From the NCBI RefSeq assembly GCF_009797025.1, contig NZ_CP047027.1, positions 806,001-870,000 on the forward strand: a stretch of 64,000 nt of DNA, in the 5' to 3' direction. The position numbers and the translations under genes are program-made. Positions 26,494-35,431 of this stretch are shown here, one piece after another; position 1 is the first letter of the stretch, and each line of letters starts with the position of its first letter. The stretch is from Cellulophaga sp. L1A9. Lineage in GTDB: Bacteria > Bacteroidota > Bacteroidia > Flavobacteriales > Flavobacteriaceae. The notes under the pieces were generated by a model. That model saw only the letters and a list, made by a program, of their open reading frames with translations, had not been told where the DNA came from and did not search any database.

Positions 26494-26622
26494 TCATTTT
26501 TTCTTTTCATTATTGATAAATGCAATAATAATTAAGACTAAGGAAATACATACGGCAGCAAAGATTCCGATCATCACAATCCCATTGTTATAGTTTACTA
26601 AAGATATTGCTAGCTTATTCAT
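26494..26622 (-). CDS. 42-residue single-helix membrane protein
   Basis: ATG at 26620-26622 and TGA at 26494-26496. An 11-residue polar start (MNKLAISLVNY) leads to a helix of about 22 hydrophobic residues (VMIGIFAAVCISLVLIIIAF) and a basic tail NNEKKK, consistent with an inner-membrane single-pass protein with cytoplasmic C-terminus. It lies after the terminator of the MBL/rhodanese gene, so it would need its own promoter. The clean membrane-plus-basic-tail pattern argues for a real gene; the function is unknown. Confidence 0.55.
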   Translation of the reverse strand: MNKLAISLVNYNNGIVMIGIFAAVCISLVLIIIAFINNEKKK

Positions 26623-26706
26623 AATTTGTTCGGTTTATTTAGAGTGTAAAATTAATAGTATCGTTAATCCTAAAAAATGATAAAAATCATAAAATGAATA
26701 AAAAAA

Positions 26707-26729
26707 GCCATCAACAAACTGCTGATGGC
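26707..26729 (-). terminator. terminator after the MBL/rhodanese gene
   Basis: GCCATCA arms around a 9-base loop, followed on the minus strand by TTTTTTATT. It lies 29 bases after the stop codon of the MBL/rhodanese gene. Confidence 0.85.
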
Positions 26730-26757
26730 GCTATTCTTAACATTGTAATTTTATTTT

Positions 26758-28167
26758 TTATAGTGTTGTTGGACAAACATAATCTGTAACTTCTGCACCG
26801 TCTGCTTTTAATGCGGCAAAACCACCTGCAATATCAATTAGATTATGAATCCCTCTACTTTTTAAAATAGAAGCTGCAATTACAGAACGGTAACCTCCTG
26901 CACAATGCACAAAGAAGGTTTCTTTTGCTGGAAATTCAGCCAAGTAATCATTTAAAGAACTCAATGGGGTATTCTCTGCATTTTTTACATGCTCTGATAA
27001 ATATTCTGTTTCTTTACGAACATCAAATACCGGAGTGTGTTTTGTTTTGATTGCGGCCACAGCTTCTTCTGCAGGTACAGAGGTAATAGTATCATAATCT
27101 TTCGATGCTTTCTTCCAAGCTTCAAATCCGCCTTTTAAAAACCCTATAGTACCATCAAAACCTACACGAGATAAACGAGTAATCGCTTCTTCTTCTTTTC
27201 CTTCTGGAGTAACTAAAAGTAAAGGTTGGTCTACATCTGCAATTAAAGCACCTACCCATGGTGCAAAATCGCCATTTAAACCAATAAAAATAGAGCGCGG
27301 AATATGTCCTTTTACAAAAGCGTCCTGATGTCTTACATCTAGAACTATGGCCCCTGTTTCATTTGCTGCAACTTCAAAAGCATCTGGAGACAAGGCTGTC
27401 GTTCCACGTTCTAGAACTTCACCAAAATCTTCATATCCTTCTTTATTCATTTTCACATTCAATGGAAAATATTTTGGTGGAGGCAAAAGTCCGTCGGTAA
27501 CTTCTTTAATAAATTCATCTCTCGTCATATCTGCACGGAGTGCATAATTCATCTTTTTCTGATTCCCTAAAGTGTCTACAGTTTCTTTCATCATGTTTTT
27601 ACCACAAGCAGATCCTGCACCATGAGCTGGGTAAACAATAACATCATCTGCTAAAGGCATAATTTTGGTTCTCAAACTATCAAATAAAGTCCCAGCTAAC
27701 TGTTCTTGCGTCATGTCTGCTGCTTTTTGGGCAAGATCTGGTCGTCCTACATCACCTAAAAACAAGGTGTCTCCTGAGAAAATCGCATGGTCTTTTCCAT
27801 TTTCATCTTTTAGTAAAAATGTAGAACTCTCCATGGTATGTCCTGGTGTATGTAAAACTTGAATGGTTATAGCACCAAGTTTAAACTCTTGGCCGTCTTT
27901 AGCAATAATTGCTTCAAAAGAAGGGTTTGCATTAGGTCCATAAATAATTGGAGCTCCTGTTTCTTTAGATAATGTCACGTGTCCACTTACAAAATCGGCA
28001 TGAAAATGAGTTTCAAAAATGTATTTTATCTTAGCCTTATCATCTTCCGCTCTTTTTATATAGGGTCCAACTTCTCTAAGTGGATCTATAATAGCCACTT
28101 CTCCATTGCTTTCAATATAATAAGCTCCTTGCGCTAAGCATCCTGTATATATCTGTTCTATTTTCAT
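26758..28167 (-). CDS. MBL-fold hydrolase/persulfide dioxygenase-like protein with two rhodanese domains
   Basis: 469 residues. The metallo-beta-lactamase part is residues 1-~250, with metal ligands in THFHADFVSGH (H54, H56, D58), LHTPGHTMES, FSGDTLFLGDVGRPDL and YPAHGAGSACG, the pattern of ETHE1-like persulfide dioxygenases. A first rhodanese (LDVRHQDAFVKGHIPRS) has TPEGK in its active-site loop and no Cys. The second (FDVRKETEYLSEHV) keeps the Cys in FVHCAGGYRS. It probably oxidises or transfers persulfide sulfur. It lies next to the SulP transporter on the same strand with 130 bases between, containing an inverted repeat that is also found before SulP. Confidence 0.93.
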   Translation of the reverse strand: MKIEQIYTGCLAQGAYYIESNGEVAIIDPLREVGPYIKRAEDDKAKIKYIFETHFHADFVSGHVTLSKETGAPIIYGPNANPSFEAIIAKDGQEFKLGAITIQVLHTPGHTMESSTFLLKDENGKDHAIFSGDTLFLGDVGRPDLAQKAADMTQEQLAGTLFDSLRTKIMPLADDVIVYPAHGAGSACGKNMMKETVDTLGNQKKMNYALRADMTRDEFIKEVTDGLLPPPKYFPLNVKMNKEGYEDFGEVLERGTTALSPDAFEVAANETGAIVLDVRHQDAFVKGHIPRSIFIGLNGDFAPWVGALIADVDQPLLLVTPEGKEEEAITRLSRVGFDGTIGFLKGGFEAWKKASKDYDTITSVPAEEAVAAIKTKHTPVFDVRKETEYLSEHVKNAENTPLSSLNDYLAEFPAKETFFVHCAGGYRSVIAASILKSRGIHNLIDIAGGFAALKADGAEVTDYVCPTTL

Positions 28168-28287
28168 TGCTTTATATTTTAATTGATTGTTACCTACATC
28201 TCCTGATGCCTATTCAATCTATTTATTTTTTTATTTTTTCAGCACTAATTACCATCACAAAAATATATTAAATCATAACCACTGTCA

Positions 28288-28301
28288 GTAACAATGGTTA
28301 C
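28288..28301. promoter_or_regulatory. GTAAC-N4-GTTAC inverted repeat upstream of the MBL/rhodanese gene
   Basis: GTAACaatgGTTAC overlaps the SulP stop codon and lies 121 bases upstream of the MBL/rhodanese start. The same arms with the same spacing occur upstream of SulP at 30060-30073. Probably a shared regulator site. Confidence 0.4.
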
Positions 28302-30025
28302 ACTTTAAATTGATTTTGATAAGCTACTCTTCCTTTTAAACTGGAGACCGAGCTTGGGTCATCAAAACACGCTACTGCTTCTTTTATTTTTACAAATAAA
28401 AATTCTTTATGCAATTCATTTATAATTCCGCTATTAAATATAATATCGCGAGTTGGACCAATAGCGCCTGCGATATAAAATTGCATATTCCTATCATGAA
28501 TTTCTCTAATGATCTTTGTTAAGGCTTGAGCTCCTGTAGAATCGATATAATTTATCGCTTCTGCATTAAGAATTACACCTTTTAATTTTAATCCTTTCTT
28601 ATCAATTTCATGAAACAATTGATTTTTAAAAAACCCAATATTCCCAAAATATAGTTGCGCATCAAAACGAAGGATCAGTAAATCTTCCCGATTGATAACC
28701 TCATCTGCGAAACGGGTTACGTTTTTATAATAATCCGTATCCTTAATATTTCCTAAAACTGCAAAATGCGGATTAGACGTTCTGTATACCATGAGTAAAA
28801 GAGAACTCATTACGCCTATCAATATTCCCTGCGGAATACCTATAAAGAGCGTAATAAAAAAAGTGATCAGTAAAATGATAAATTCATCTTTTCGCTTATG
28901 CCATAATTGCTTAGCATAGGCTACATCAATTAGCCCAATGACTGAAACCATAATAATACTCGCCAATGCTGCATTGGGCAAATAATAAAAGATTGGAGTT
29001 AAAAAAAGTAGGGTACCAATAACCATGATTACACTAAATAAAGCTGATAAATTGGTCTTTGCTCCTGCTTCACCATTGATAGCAGATCTTGAAAAACTAG
29101 CCGTAGAAGAATACGATTGAAAAAAGGATCCTACCATATTCCCTATTCCCAAAGCAATCAATTCTTGGTTGGCTACAATTGTTTCTTTTCCTGATTTTTC
29201 TTCTAATGCCTTTCCAATAGATATTGTTTCTAAATATCCTACCAGCGCTAAGGTTAAAGCAATTGGCCACAAACTCAATACATTATTTAATGCTAAGGAA
29301 GGCAGAGAAAAACTAGGTAATCCTGTAGGAATTACACCTACTACGTGAACCCCGTACTGCTCTAAATTGAAAAGGTACACAGCCAAAATTCCTAAAATAA
29401 CTACAATTAAAATTGCCGGAATTTTTTTATTTATATTTTTAAAAACTAGGATAATGATGATGCCAGATATACCTATGGCAAAATCATACAGATTTGTTTC
29501 TCCTATTTTCTGAAAAACATTCATCACCAATTGATGAAACATTTTACTATTTTCTATTGGTGCACCTAGTAAATGTTTTAATTGACTAAAAATTATCACA
29601 AAGGCTGCGGCAGAAGTAAAACCACTAATGACAGGTCGTGATAAAAAATTTACCAAGAAACCCATTTTAAATACCCCTAATAAAAACTGAATTACCCCAA
29701 CCATAAATGCCAATAAGATGGCCATGGCAATATAATTTTCTAATCCAATAATACTCAAAGCCCCCAAACCTGCTGCCACCAAGAGCGAATCCATCGCTAC
29801 TGGTCCCACGGATACTTGTCTAGAAGTACCAAATATCATATACATTAATACTGGAAAAAGAGCTGCATACAAACCGTATACAGGAGGCAAGCCTGCAACC
29901 ATAGCGTAGGCCATACCTTGTGGAACCAAAATGATCCCCACGGTTAACCCTGCTATTAAATCTTTAGAAAAATTGCCTTTGTTATATGCCGGCAACCATT
30001 TCAATATCGGAATGTATTTTTGCAT
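28298..30025 (-). CDS. SulP-family anion transporter with STAS domain
   Basis: 575 residues: about 12-14 membrane helices, then a cytoplasmic STAS domain (about 440-550). The SulP signature near the N-terminus is DLIAGLTVGIILVPQGMAYAMVAGLPPVYGLYAALFP, and GYLETISIGKALEEKSG lies in the mid-region. The STAS core is VILNAEAINYIDSTGAQAL. These carry sulfate, bicarbonate or other anions. Its place beside a sulfur-handling MBL/rhodanese protein favours sulfate or another sulfur oxyanion, but that is inference. A TAAATTTG box ends 4 bases before the ATG, which implies a nearly leaderless transcript. Confidence 0.94.
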   Translation of the reverse strand: MQKYIPILKWLPAYNKGNFSKDLIAGLTVGIILVPQGMAYAMVAGLPPVYGLYAALFPVLMYMIFGTSRQVSVGPVAMDSLLVAAGLGALSIIGLENYIAMAILLAFMVGVIQFLLGVFKMGFLVNFLSRPVISGFTSAAAFVIIFSQLKHLLGAPIENSKMFHQLVMNVFQKIGETNLYDFAIGISGIIIILVFKNINKKIPAILIVVILGILAVYLFNLEQYGVHVVGVIPTGLPSFSLPSLALNNVLSLWPIALTLALVGYLETISIGKALEEKSGKETIVANQELIALGIGNMVGSFFQSYSSTASFSRSAINGEAGAKTNLSALFSVIMVIGTLLFLTPIFYYLPNAALASIIMVSVIGLIDVAYAKQLWHKRKDEFIILLITFFITLFIGIPQGILIGVMSSLLLMVYRTSNPHFAVLGNIKDTDYYKNVTRFADEVINREDLLILRFDAQLYFGNIGFFKNQLFHEIDKKGLKLKGVILNAEAINYIDSTGAQALTKIIREIHDRNMQFYIAGAIGPTRDIIFNSGIINELHKEFLFVKIKEAVACFDDPSSVSSLKGRVAYQNQFKV

Positions 30026-30029
30026 CCGT

Positions 30030-30037
30030 CAAATTTA
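30030..30037 (-). promoter_or_regulatory. TAAATTTG -7 box of SulP
   Basis: A minus-strand TAAATTTG matches TAnnTTTG exactly, only 4 bases before the start ATG at 30023-30025. If it is used, transcription starts at or very near the start codon. Confidence 0.4.
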
Positions 30038-30059
30038 TACTTATTTTTTGTCACAGTAA

Positions 30060-30073
30060 GTAACCTAAGTTAC
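30060..30073. promoter_or_regulatory. GTAAC-N4-GTTAC inverted repeat upstream of SulP
   Basis: GTAACctaaGTTAC, 22 bases upstream of the putative -7 box and so over the -33 region. It is identical in arms and spacing to the site at 28288-28301. The shape suits a dimeric activator or repressor. Confidence 0.45.
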
Positions 30074-30098
30074 CCATGAAAGAATTGTATGATTGCTT

Positions 30099-30878
30099 TT
30101 AAAGCGAAACGGAAATCAACATTTTATACACCGCATCTTTCGCCTCAAGTTTTGAAAAACCTTCAGATAGATTTTCTTGCGCTACAGCATACGGATAGAA
30201 AGTAATGGGTTCAATGCAGACCATATTTTTTACTTCTGTCCATAACATAAAGTTCCCGAAACCTTCTGTCTTTATAGTTACCGTGTTTTTATCTTCTAAT
30301 TTAATTTCAGTACAATCGGCTATTTGTAATGCCCTATTGCCAACTTCTAAAATAGCTGCAAGAGCTATCTCTTTGGTATTTGCGGTAATGGTTGGACCAT
30401 CTGTTACTAAATTAAAAGCAGGATGATAGCCTAACATATACGGCATTCCCGCAACTCCCGAAATCACAAAAGAAACCTCTAAACCCGCTTCAGAAAGTGT
30501 AAACATTTTCTTGAATACAAAATCATAAGGCCATTGTAACAATTCTTCAGTGGATTTCGCTGGGAATTTAGAATTTTTGATTGCTGTTCCTGCGGTGTAT
30601 GCTTTCTGAAAAACAGCTTCTGTCTTAGTGGCTTCTATACGTTCATACGTCATTTCACGAAGCAAACCATGCTGATCCTGAATCGCTTCTCCTTTTGGCG
30701 TGCTTACTCTAAAGTTAGCATCTGCTGTGGGGCCTATAATTGGAAACATCTCTGTATCTGCATTACGCCATCCCGGACTTCCTTTCTGATGAATATATTC
30801 ATGTCCATCTACAAGGTAACTTACTAATTCTCCAGCATCTATGGTTACCGTTTGATTTTTATAAGATAGTGTTGTCAT
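30099..30878 (-). CDS. aldose 1-epimerase family protein (LacX-like)
   Basis: 259 residues of the galactose-mutarotase superfamily, cytoplasmic. Visible are the N-terminal strand pattern AGELVSYLVDGHEYIHQ, the substrate-site motif GWRNADTEMFPIIGP, DQHGLLREMTYE with the conserved His, GYHPAFNL with the second His, and CIEPITFYPYA near the C-terminus with the catalytic Glu. It interconverts anomers of a hexose or a phosphorylated sugar. It starts 4 bases after the stop of the M20 peptidase, so it is the last gene of a permease-peptidase-epimerase operon. Confidence 0.9.
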   Translation of the reverse strand: MTTLSYKNQTVTIDAGELVSYLVDGHEYIHQKGSPGWRNADTEMFPIIGPTADANFRVSTPKGEAIQDQHGLLREMTYERIEATKTEAVFQKAYTAGTAIKNSKFPAKSTEELLQWPYDFVFKKMFTLSEAGLEVSFVISGVAGMPYMLGYHPAFNLVTDGPTITANTKEIALAAILEVGNRALQIADCTEIKLEDKNTVTIKTEGFGNFMLWTEVKNMVCIEPITFYPYAVAQENLSEGFSKLEAKDAVYKMLISVSL

Positions 30879-30882
30879 TATT

Positions 30883-32178
30883 TTATTGATTTATTAATCT
30901 ATAAATTAAAATCGCCGTTCTTTTGGTTAACGCTTCAATAGTGTTCAAGTTTACAGTTTCTTCAGGGGTATGTGCTCCTGTACCCATTGTTCCTAGGCCA
31001 TCTAAAGCAGCTACATAAGCTGCTACAAATGAAGTATCTGCTGCCCCTCTTTTTCCTGGATCATACGCAATAACCTCGCCTTGTTTTAAATCTAAACTAA
31101 CTTGATTTAATTGCTTTAGAAGTTCTAAGTTTCCTTCTGTTGGCCCCATGGCAGGGTAACTGTCTTCAAAGCGTATGGTAGCGGAAGTATTCGGTAAATT
31201 ATTTGCAACAATTTCTCGCATTTTATTTCTTGCGTTTTCTTTTTGCGCCTCAGACATAAATCGGAGTCCCCCTTTTACCAATGCTGTTTGTGCTACTACA
31301 TTGGTTTTCCCAAAAGCATCTCCTTTCCCGGTTTTAGCATCATAGTCTATAAAAGTACCTCCTAATAATACACCAGGATTAAAGGTTAAATACTCTTCTC
31401 CTTTTACTTCTTCGTAAAAACTATTCAATATTCTTGACATTTCAAAAATGGCACCAGCACCTGTATCTTCATTAAAAATTCCGGAAGAATGTGCTCTTTT
31501 GCCTGTCACCTCAACTTCCCAACCTGAAGAACCACGACGTGCAACTGTAGCATAATTAAATCCTGTAGATGTTTCAAAACCCAAGGCTATATCACTTTTT
31601 TTTGCAGCGGCTACCAAATCTTTTCTACTCACAGTTAATGGCTTACCTGTACTTTCTTCATCACCTGTAAAAGCCGCAATTATTTGAGCATCTTTAAGTA
31701 ATCCGTTTTCCTGTAAAGCTTTTAATGCATATAAGATGATTACATTTCCGCCTTTCATATCGTTTCCGCCAGGTGCGTGGGCGATACTATCATTAACCAT
31801 TTCAAATTTTTGAAACGGACTACCCTCTTCAAAAACAGTATCTAAATGACCTATTAAAAGTAATTTTTTACCTTTTTTACCTGAAGTTTCTGCAAATAAA
31901 TGTCCCGCTCTATTTAATTCTGCCGGCATTTCTATCCAATTTGTCTGGAAGTTTATAGCATCAAAAGCATCTTTAAAAACAAGCCCTACTTCTTTTACAC
32001 CTTGAAGATTTAGGGTTCCACTGTTTATATTCACCACTTTTTCTAGAAACTGTTTTGCTTCTGAATTATTTTTTTCAACACTTGAAACAATCTTTTTTTC
32101 TATTTTAGATAATTTCTGAGAAAATCCGTTTAATGAAATTGTCATTAGGCAGAAGAAGATGTATTTTTTTATTTTCAT
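30883..32178 (-). CDS. exported M20-family metallopeptidase (carboxypeptidase G2-like)
   Basis: 431 residues with a signal peptide (MKIKKYIFFCLMTISLNGFS). Metal-site motifs are LLIGHLDTVFEEGSPF (His and Asp), GGNDMKGG (bridging Asp), FTGDEESTGKPL (catalytic and metal Glu), and GLGTMGTGAHTPEE near the end. The lid-domain GKRAHSSGIF and the length fit glutamate carboxypeptidase-like enzymes of the periplasm. It is the middle gene of the operon, 23 bases after the permease and 4 bases before the epimerase. Confidence 0.92.
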   Translation of the reverse strand: MKIKKYIFFCLMTISLNGFSQKLSKIEKKIVSSVEKNNSEAKQFLEKVVNINSGTLNLQGVKEVGLVFKDAFDAINFQTNWIEMPAELNRAGHLFAETSGKKGKKLLLIGHLDTVFEEGSPFQKFEMVNDSIAHAPGGNDMKGGNVIILYALKALQENGLLKDAQIIAAFTGDEESTGKPLTVSRKDLVAAAKKSDIALGFETSTGFNYATVARRGSSGWEVEVTGKRAHSSGIFNEDTGAGAIFEMSRILNSFYEEVKGEEYLTFNPGVLLGGTFIDYDAKTGKGDAFGKTNVVAQTALVKGGLRFMSEAQKENARNKMREIVANNLPNTSATIRFEDSYPAMGPTEGNLELLKQLNQVSLDLKQGEVIAYDPGKRGAADTSFVAAYVAALDGLGTMGTGAHTPEETVNLNTIEALTKRTAILIYRLINQ

Positions 32179-32201
32179 GGTGTTACTTTAATTTATCAGG
32201 C

Positions 32202-33443
32202 TTAATCAAACTTAATGGCTTTCACTGGGGTAATTTTTGTAATGATATAAGATGGCACAATCAGCATTAACAAACATAAAATCATCACTCCTACATTTAG
32301 CATAACAATTGTAGTAACACTAATATCTACAGGAATGTATTCTATATAATATTCCTTAGGATTAGGAAACTTAAACATTCGATATTTGTCTTGAGCCCAA
32401 ATAATACCTAATCCAATGACATTTCCTAAGAACAATCCAATACTAATTAGATAAGCAGCATTGTATAAGAATATTTTGCGAACACTCCAATCATCAGCCC
32501 CTAATGCTTTAAGGATTCCGATCATGGTGGTGCGCTCTAAAATTAAGACCAACAATGCAGTAATCATATTAATACCACCAACAATGATCATAATACCAAT
32601 TATTAATGCGGTATTAAAATCAAAAAGATCCAACCATTGAAAAATAAAACTAAATTTATCTTTTATCGTTCGCGTTTGCAGCAGAGCAAAAATATTTTCA
32701 CTGATTTCTATACTTTTTTCATCTATAGCATCAAAATCATCTATAAATATTTCAAAATTACCCACTTGATTCTCTTCCCACTTATTCATACGCTGAATAT
32801 GGCGGATGTCCATAAAAACATAGGTAGCATCAAATTCTTCAAAACCACTATCGTAAATACCTACGATTTCAGATTTTTGCTGATTAGGCATTTTGGAAGG
32901 ATCATTATCCCTCAAAAAAACAGACATGAAAGTATCTCCTAATTTTAATTTAAGCTTATTTGCTAATAATTTAGAAATTAAAACCTCATCGGTACGGTCT
33001 CCTAAAAAATTAGGCACGCTACCCTCAACTATAAATTCTTTAAAAACACTCCAGTTATAATCTTTCCCTACACCTTTTGCTAAAATTCCTTCTACCGTTT
33101 CTTCTGTACGCACAATACCTCCCTTACTAGCAACAGCCTGTACATGGTTGATTCCCGTAACATTTTTAAATTCTGGATAAAAATTTTGCTCCAAAGAAAT
33201 GGGCACTACAGAGACATCAGACCTATTATTATCATAATTACTGATTTGAATATGCCCATTAAAAGCTGCTATTTTCTCTCTTATTTTCTTTTTAAGTCCA
33301 CCTCCTGTAGCTATCGCAATTAGCATCATCACAATACTTATTGTAATTGCAGCAATTGCTATTTTTATTATCGGAGCCGAAATACTATTTTTATGCCCTT
33401 TACCAGCCGAAAGTCGTTTTGCAATAAAATATTCTAAATTCAA
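32202..33443 (-). CDS. FtsX/LolC-type ABC transporter permease, TTG start
   Basis: 413 residues. The layout is that of MacB/LolC permeases: an N-terminal membrane helix (IIKIAIAAITISIVMMLIAIATGGGL), a large periplasmic domain (~50-270), and three C-terminal helices (ALIIGIMIIVGGINMITALLVLILERTTMIGILKALGA). The C-terminus SYIITKITPVKAIKFD is typical. The start is TTG at 33441-33443, because the family begins directly with NLEYFIAKRL and no ATG is available. It probably acts in lipoprotein or envelope-component release with an ATPase encoded elsewhere. Its start codon is only 3 bases from the divergent DUF1343 gene. Confidence 0.9.
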   Translation of the reverse strand: MNLEYFIAKRLSAGKGHKNSISAPIIKIAIAAITISIVMMLIAIATGGGLKKKIREKIAAFNGHIQISNYDNNRSDVSVVPISLEQNFYPEFKNVTGINHVQAVASKGGIVRTEETVEGILAKGVGKDYNWSVFKEFIVEGSVPNFLGDRTDEVLISKLLANKLKLKLGDTFMSVFLRDNDPSKMPNQQKSEIVGIYDSGFEEFDATYVFMDIRHIQRMNKWEENQVGNFEIFIDDFDAIDEKSIEISENIFALLQTRTIKDKFSFIFQWLDLFDFNTALIIGIMIIVGGINMITALLVLILERTTMIGILKALGADDWSVRKIFLYNAAYLISIGLFLGNVIGLGIIWAQDKYRMFKFPNPKEYYIEYIPVDISVTTIVMLNVGVMILCLLMLIVPSYIITKITPVKAIKFD

Positions 33444-33446
33444 TTT

Positions 33447-34691
33447 ATGATGCTTTTTCCTTGTCTCAAAAATACATTTTTATTATTGGTTTTAGTGTTT
33501 TCTTCTTGTGGAAAGACAAAGAAGGCTACAATTAATACCAATGAAACCGTAAATATAAAAATTGAAAAAGCAATAGATACGCCCTTAGTAATTGCTGCCA
33601 ATAAAACAAAAACTTACTTACCGCTATTGAAAGGAAAAAATATAGCTATAGTTGCCAACCAAACCAGCGTAATTTTTAATAAAAAGGGGCATACTCATGT
33701 TGTAGATTCTTTAGTCGCTTTAAATATATCTATTGCCAAAGTATTTGCTCCTGAACATGGATTTAGAGGTGAAGTAGATGCTGGGGAGCATGTAAAAGAC
33801 GGTTTGGATAAAAAGACCGGTTTACCACTTGTTTCTTTATATGGTAAAAACCGGAAACCATCGAAAGAGCAATTAGAAAACATCGATTTAATGTTATTTG
33901 ATATTCAAGATGTTGGCGTGCGATTCTATACGTATATCGCGACCTTACAATTGGTTATGGAAGCTTGCGCTGAAAACAATATTCCTATTATCGTTCTAGA
34001 TAGGCCCAACCCTAATGCTCATTATATTGATGGCCCTACCATGGAAGCCAAACATACTAGCTTCTTAGGAATGACCCAAATACCATTGGTATACGGAATG
34101 ACCATTGGTGAATATGCGCAAATGATTAATAAAGAAAGCTGGCTGAAAAATGAAGTAAAAGCAGACTTAACAGTGATACCGATGGATCATTATTCTCACG
34201 AATACTTTTATAGCTTACCTATTAGACCTTCGCCTAATCTACCCAATGACCTATCTATAAAATTATACCCTAGTTTGGGACTTTTTGAAGGCACTGATGT
34301 AAATGCAGGACGAGGAACAGAATTTCAGTTTCAACGTTACGGCGCTCCTTTTCTAGACCAATCACATTATTCCTTCTCTTACACTCCCGTTGCCAATTTT
34401 GGTGCTAAATACCCAAAACACAAGGGAGAAGTTTGTTTTGGCACTGATTTAACAACAATAGACACCTCAGACTTAAAGATGGTAGATCTTCAGTGGATTA
34501 TTGATGCCTATACCCACACAAAGGACAAAAGCCTATTTTTCTTAACCAGCGGATTTACCAAACATGCCGGAACTGAGAAGTTGCAAAAACAAATTGAAGC
34601 AGGGATGAAGGCCGCTGAAATTAGAGAAACATGGCAAGCTGATATAGCAAACTTTAAGAAAATTAGAGGGAAATATTTGATGTATAATTGA
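33447..34691 (+). CDS. DUF1343/NamZ-like lipoprotein (exo-beta-N-acetylmuramidase family)
   Basis: 414 residues. Signal MLFPCLKNTFLLLVLVFSSC gives a lipid Cys near residue 21. DUF1343 signatures are KNIAIVANQTSVIF, VFAPEHGFRGEVDAGEHV, GLPLVSLYGKNRKP, LMLFDIQDVGVRFYTYI, IIVLDRPNPN, MTIGEYA and LGLFEGTDVNAGRGTEFQF. NamZ of this family removes N-acetylmuramic acid from peptidoglycan fragments, so cell-wall recycling is likely. Start: two ATG codons at 33447 and 33450. It diverges from the permease gene with 3 bases between start codons, so each promoter must lie inside the other gene. Confidence 0.93.
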   Translation: MMLFPCLKNTFLLLVLVFSSCGKTKKATINTNETVNIKIEKAIDTPLVIAANKTKTYLPLLKGKNIAIVANQTSVIFNKKGHTHVVDSLVALNISIAKVFAPEHGFRGEVDAGEHVKDGLDKKTGLPLVSLYGKNRKPSKEQLENIDLMLFDIQDVGVRFYTYIATLQLVMEACAENNIPIIVLDRPNPNAHYIDGPTMEAKHTSFLGMTQIPLVYGMTIGEYAQMINKESWLKNEVKADLTVIPMDHYSHEYFYSLPIRPSPNLPNDLSIKLYPSLGLFEGTDVNAGRGTEFQFQRYGAPFLDQSHYSFSYTPVANFGAKYPKHKGEVCFGTDLTTIDTSDLKMVDLQWIIDAYTHTKDKSLFFLTSGFTKHAGTEKLQKQIEAGMKAAEIRETWQADIANFKKIRGKYLMYN

Positions 34692-34766
34692 AGCCTAGAT
34701 TTGATTTAGGTACTGTCATAAAGTTTTATAATAATTTTAAATACACCAACCTTGTAGCTTTTAGTT

Positions 34767-35357
34767 ATGCATCAGAAACCAAACCCTCATTTTCTAAATA
34801 ACATCTTTAATTCTAATGACTTTAACAAAGAAGAATTAGAGGCTATACTCCCAAAATTTAAACAAAAAGCATTTAAAAAAAATTCATTTCTCCTAGAACA
34901 AGGCAAAGCAGCCAATGAGTATTGGTTTGTAGAAAGTGGTTTTATTCGTTCTTTTGTGTTAGATATTAAAGGGAATGATATTACTACCAATTTCTATTCT
35001 GCTGGTGATATTGTTATTGATTGGCCATCCTTTTTTTTAAGAAACCCTACTCGAGAAAATATTCAAGCACTTACGGATTGTGTTTGCTGGCAATTAGATT
35101 TTGAAACTTTTCAGCAACTTTTTCATAGCATAGAAGGTTTCAGAGAACAAGGGCGAACTACTCTTGTCAAAAGCTATTTTAATTTAAAAAGTCATAATAT
35201 CTCCATGATTGCAGATCAGGCAAAAGAGCGTTACGAGAATTTATTAAAAGAAAACCCTCTTATCATCCAGAATGTTTCTTTAAAACATATTGCCACTTAT
35301 CTTGGCATTACAGATACCTCACTTAGTAGAATTCGTAAAGAAATTTCGAGCGAATAG
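34767..35357 (+). CDS. Crp/Fnr-family transcriptional regulator
   Basis: 196 residues. The cyclic-nucleotide-binding-type beta-barrel is residues ~20-125 (KKNSFLLEQGKAANEYWFVESGFIRSF, DITTNFYSAGDIVIDWPSFF). A helix follows, then a C-terminal winged HTH (VSLKHIATYLGITDTSLSRIRKE). The binding pocket lacks the RxS pattern of true CRP and there is no Cys cluster as in FNR, so the effector is unknown. This is the common Bacteroidota subtype, often controlling a neighbouring gene. The next gene, 74 bases downstream, is an SRPBCC protein and may be its target. Confidence 0.92.
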   Translation: MHQKPNPHFLNNIFNSNDFNKEELEAILPKFKQKAFKKNSFLLEQGKAANEYWFVESGFIRSFVLDIKGNDITTNFYSAGDIVIDWPSFFLRNPTRENIQALTDCVCWQLDFETFQQLFHSIEGFREQGRTTLVKSYFNLKSHNISMIADQAKERYENLLKENPLIIQNVSLKHIATYLGITDTSLSRIRKEISSE

Positions 35358-35431
35358 CTTTTCTTGTCCTATGGCAAGATTTATTATTTTTATCAAACAC
35401 ATCTTTGTTTCATTATTAACCTATACACTAA

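Noticed and set aside
34692..34720. CCTA...TTAGG stem after the NamZ-like gene
   Set aside because: Four- to five-base stem without a T run; too weak to be called a terminator.
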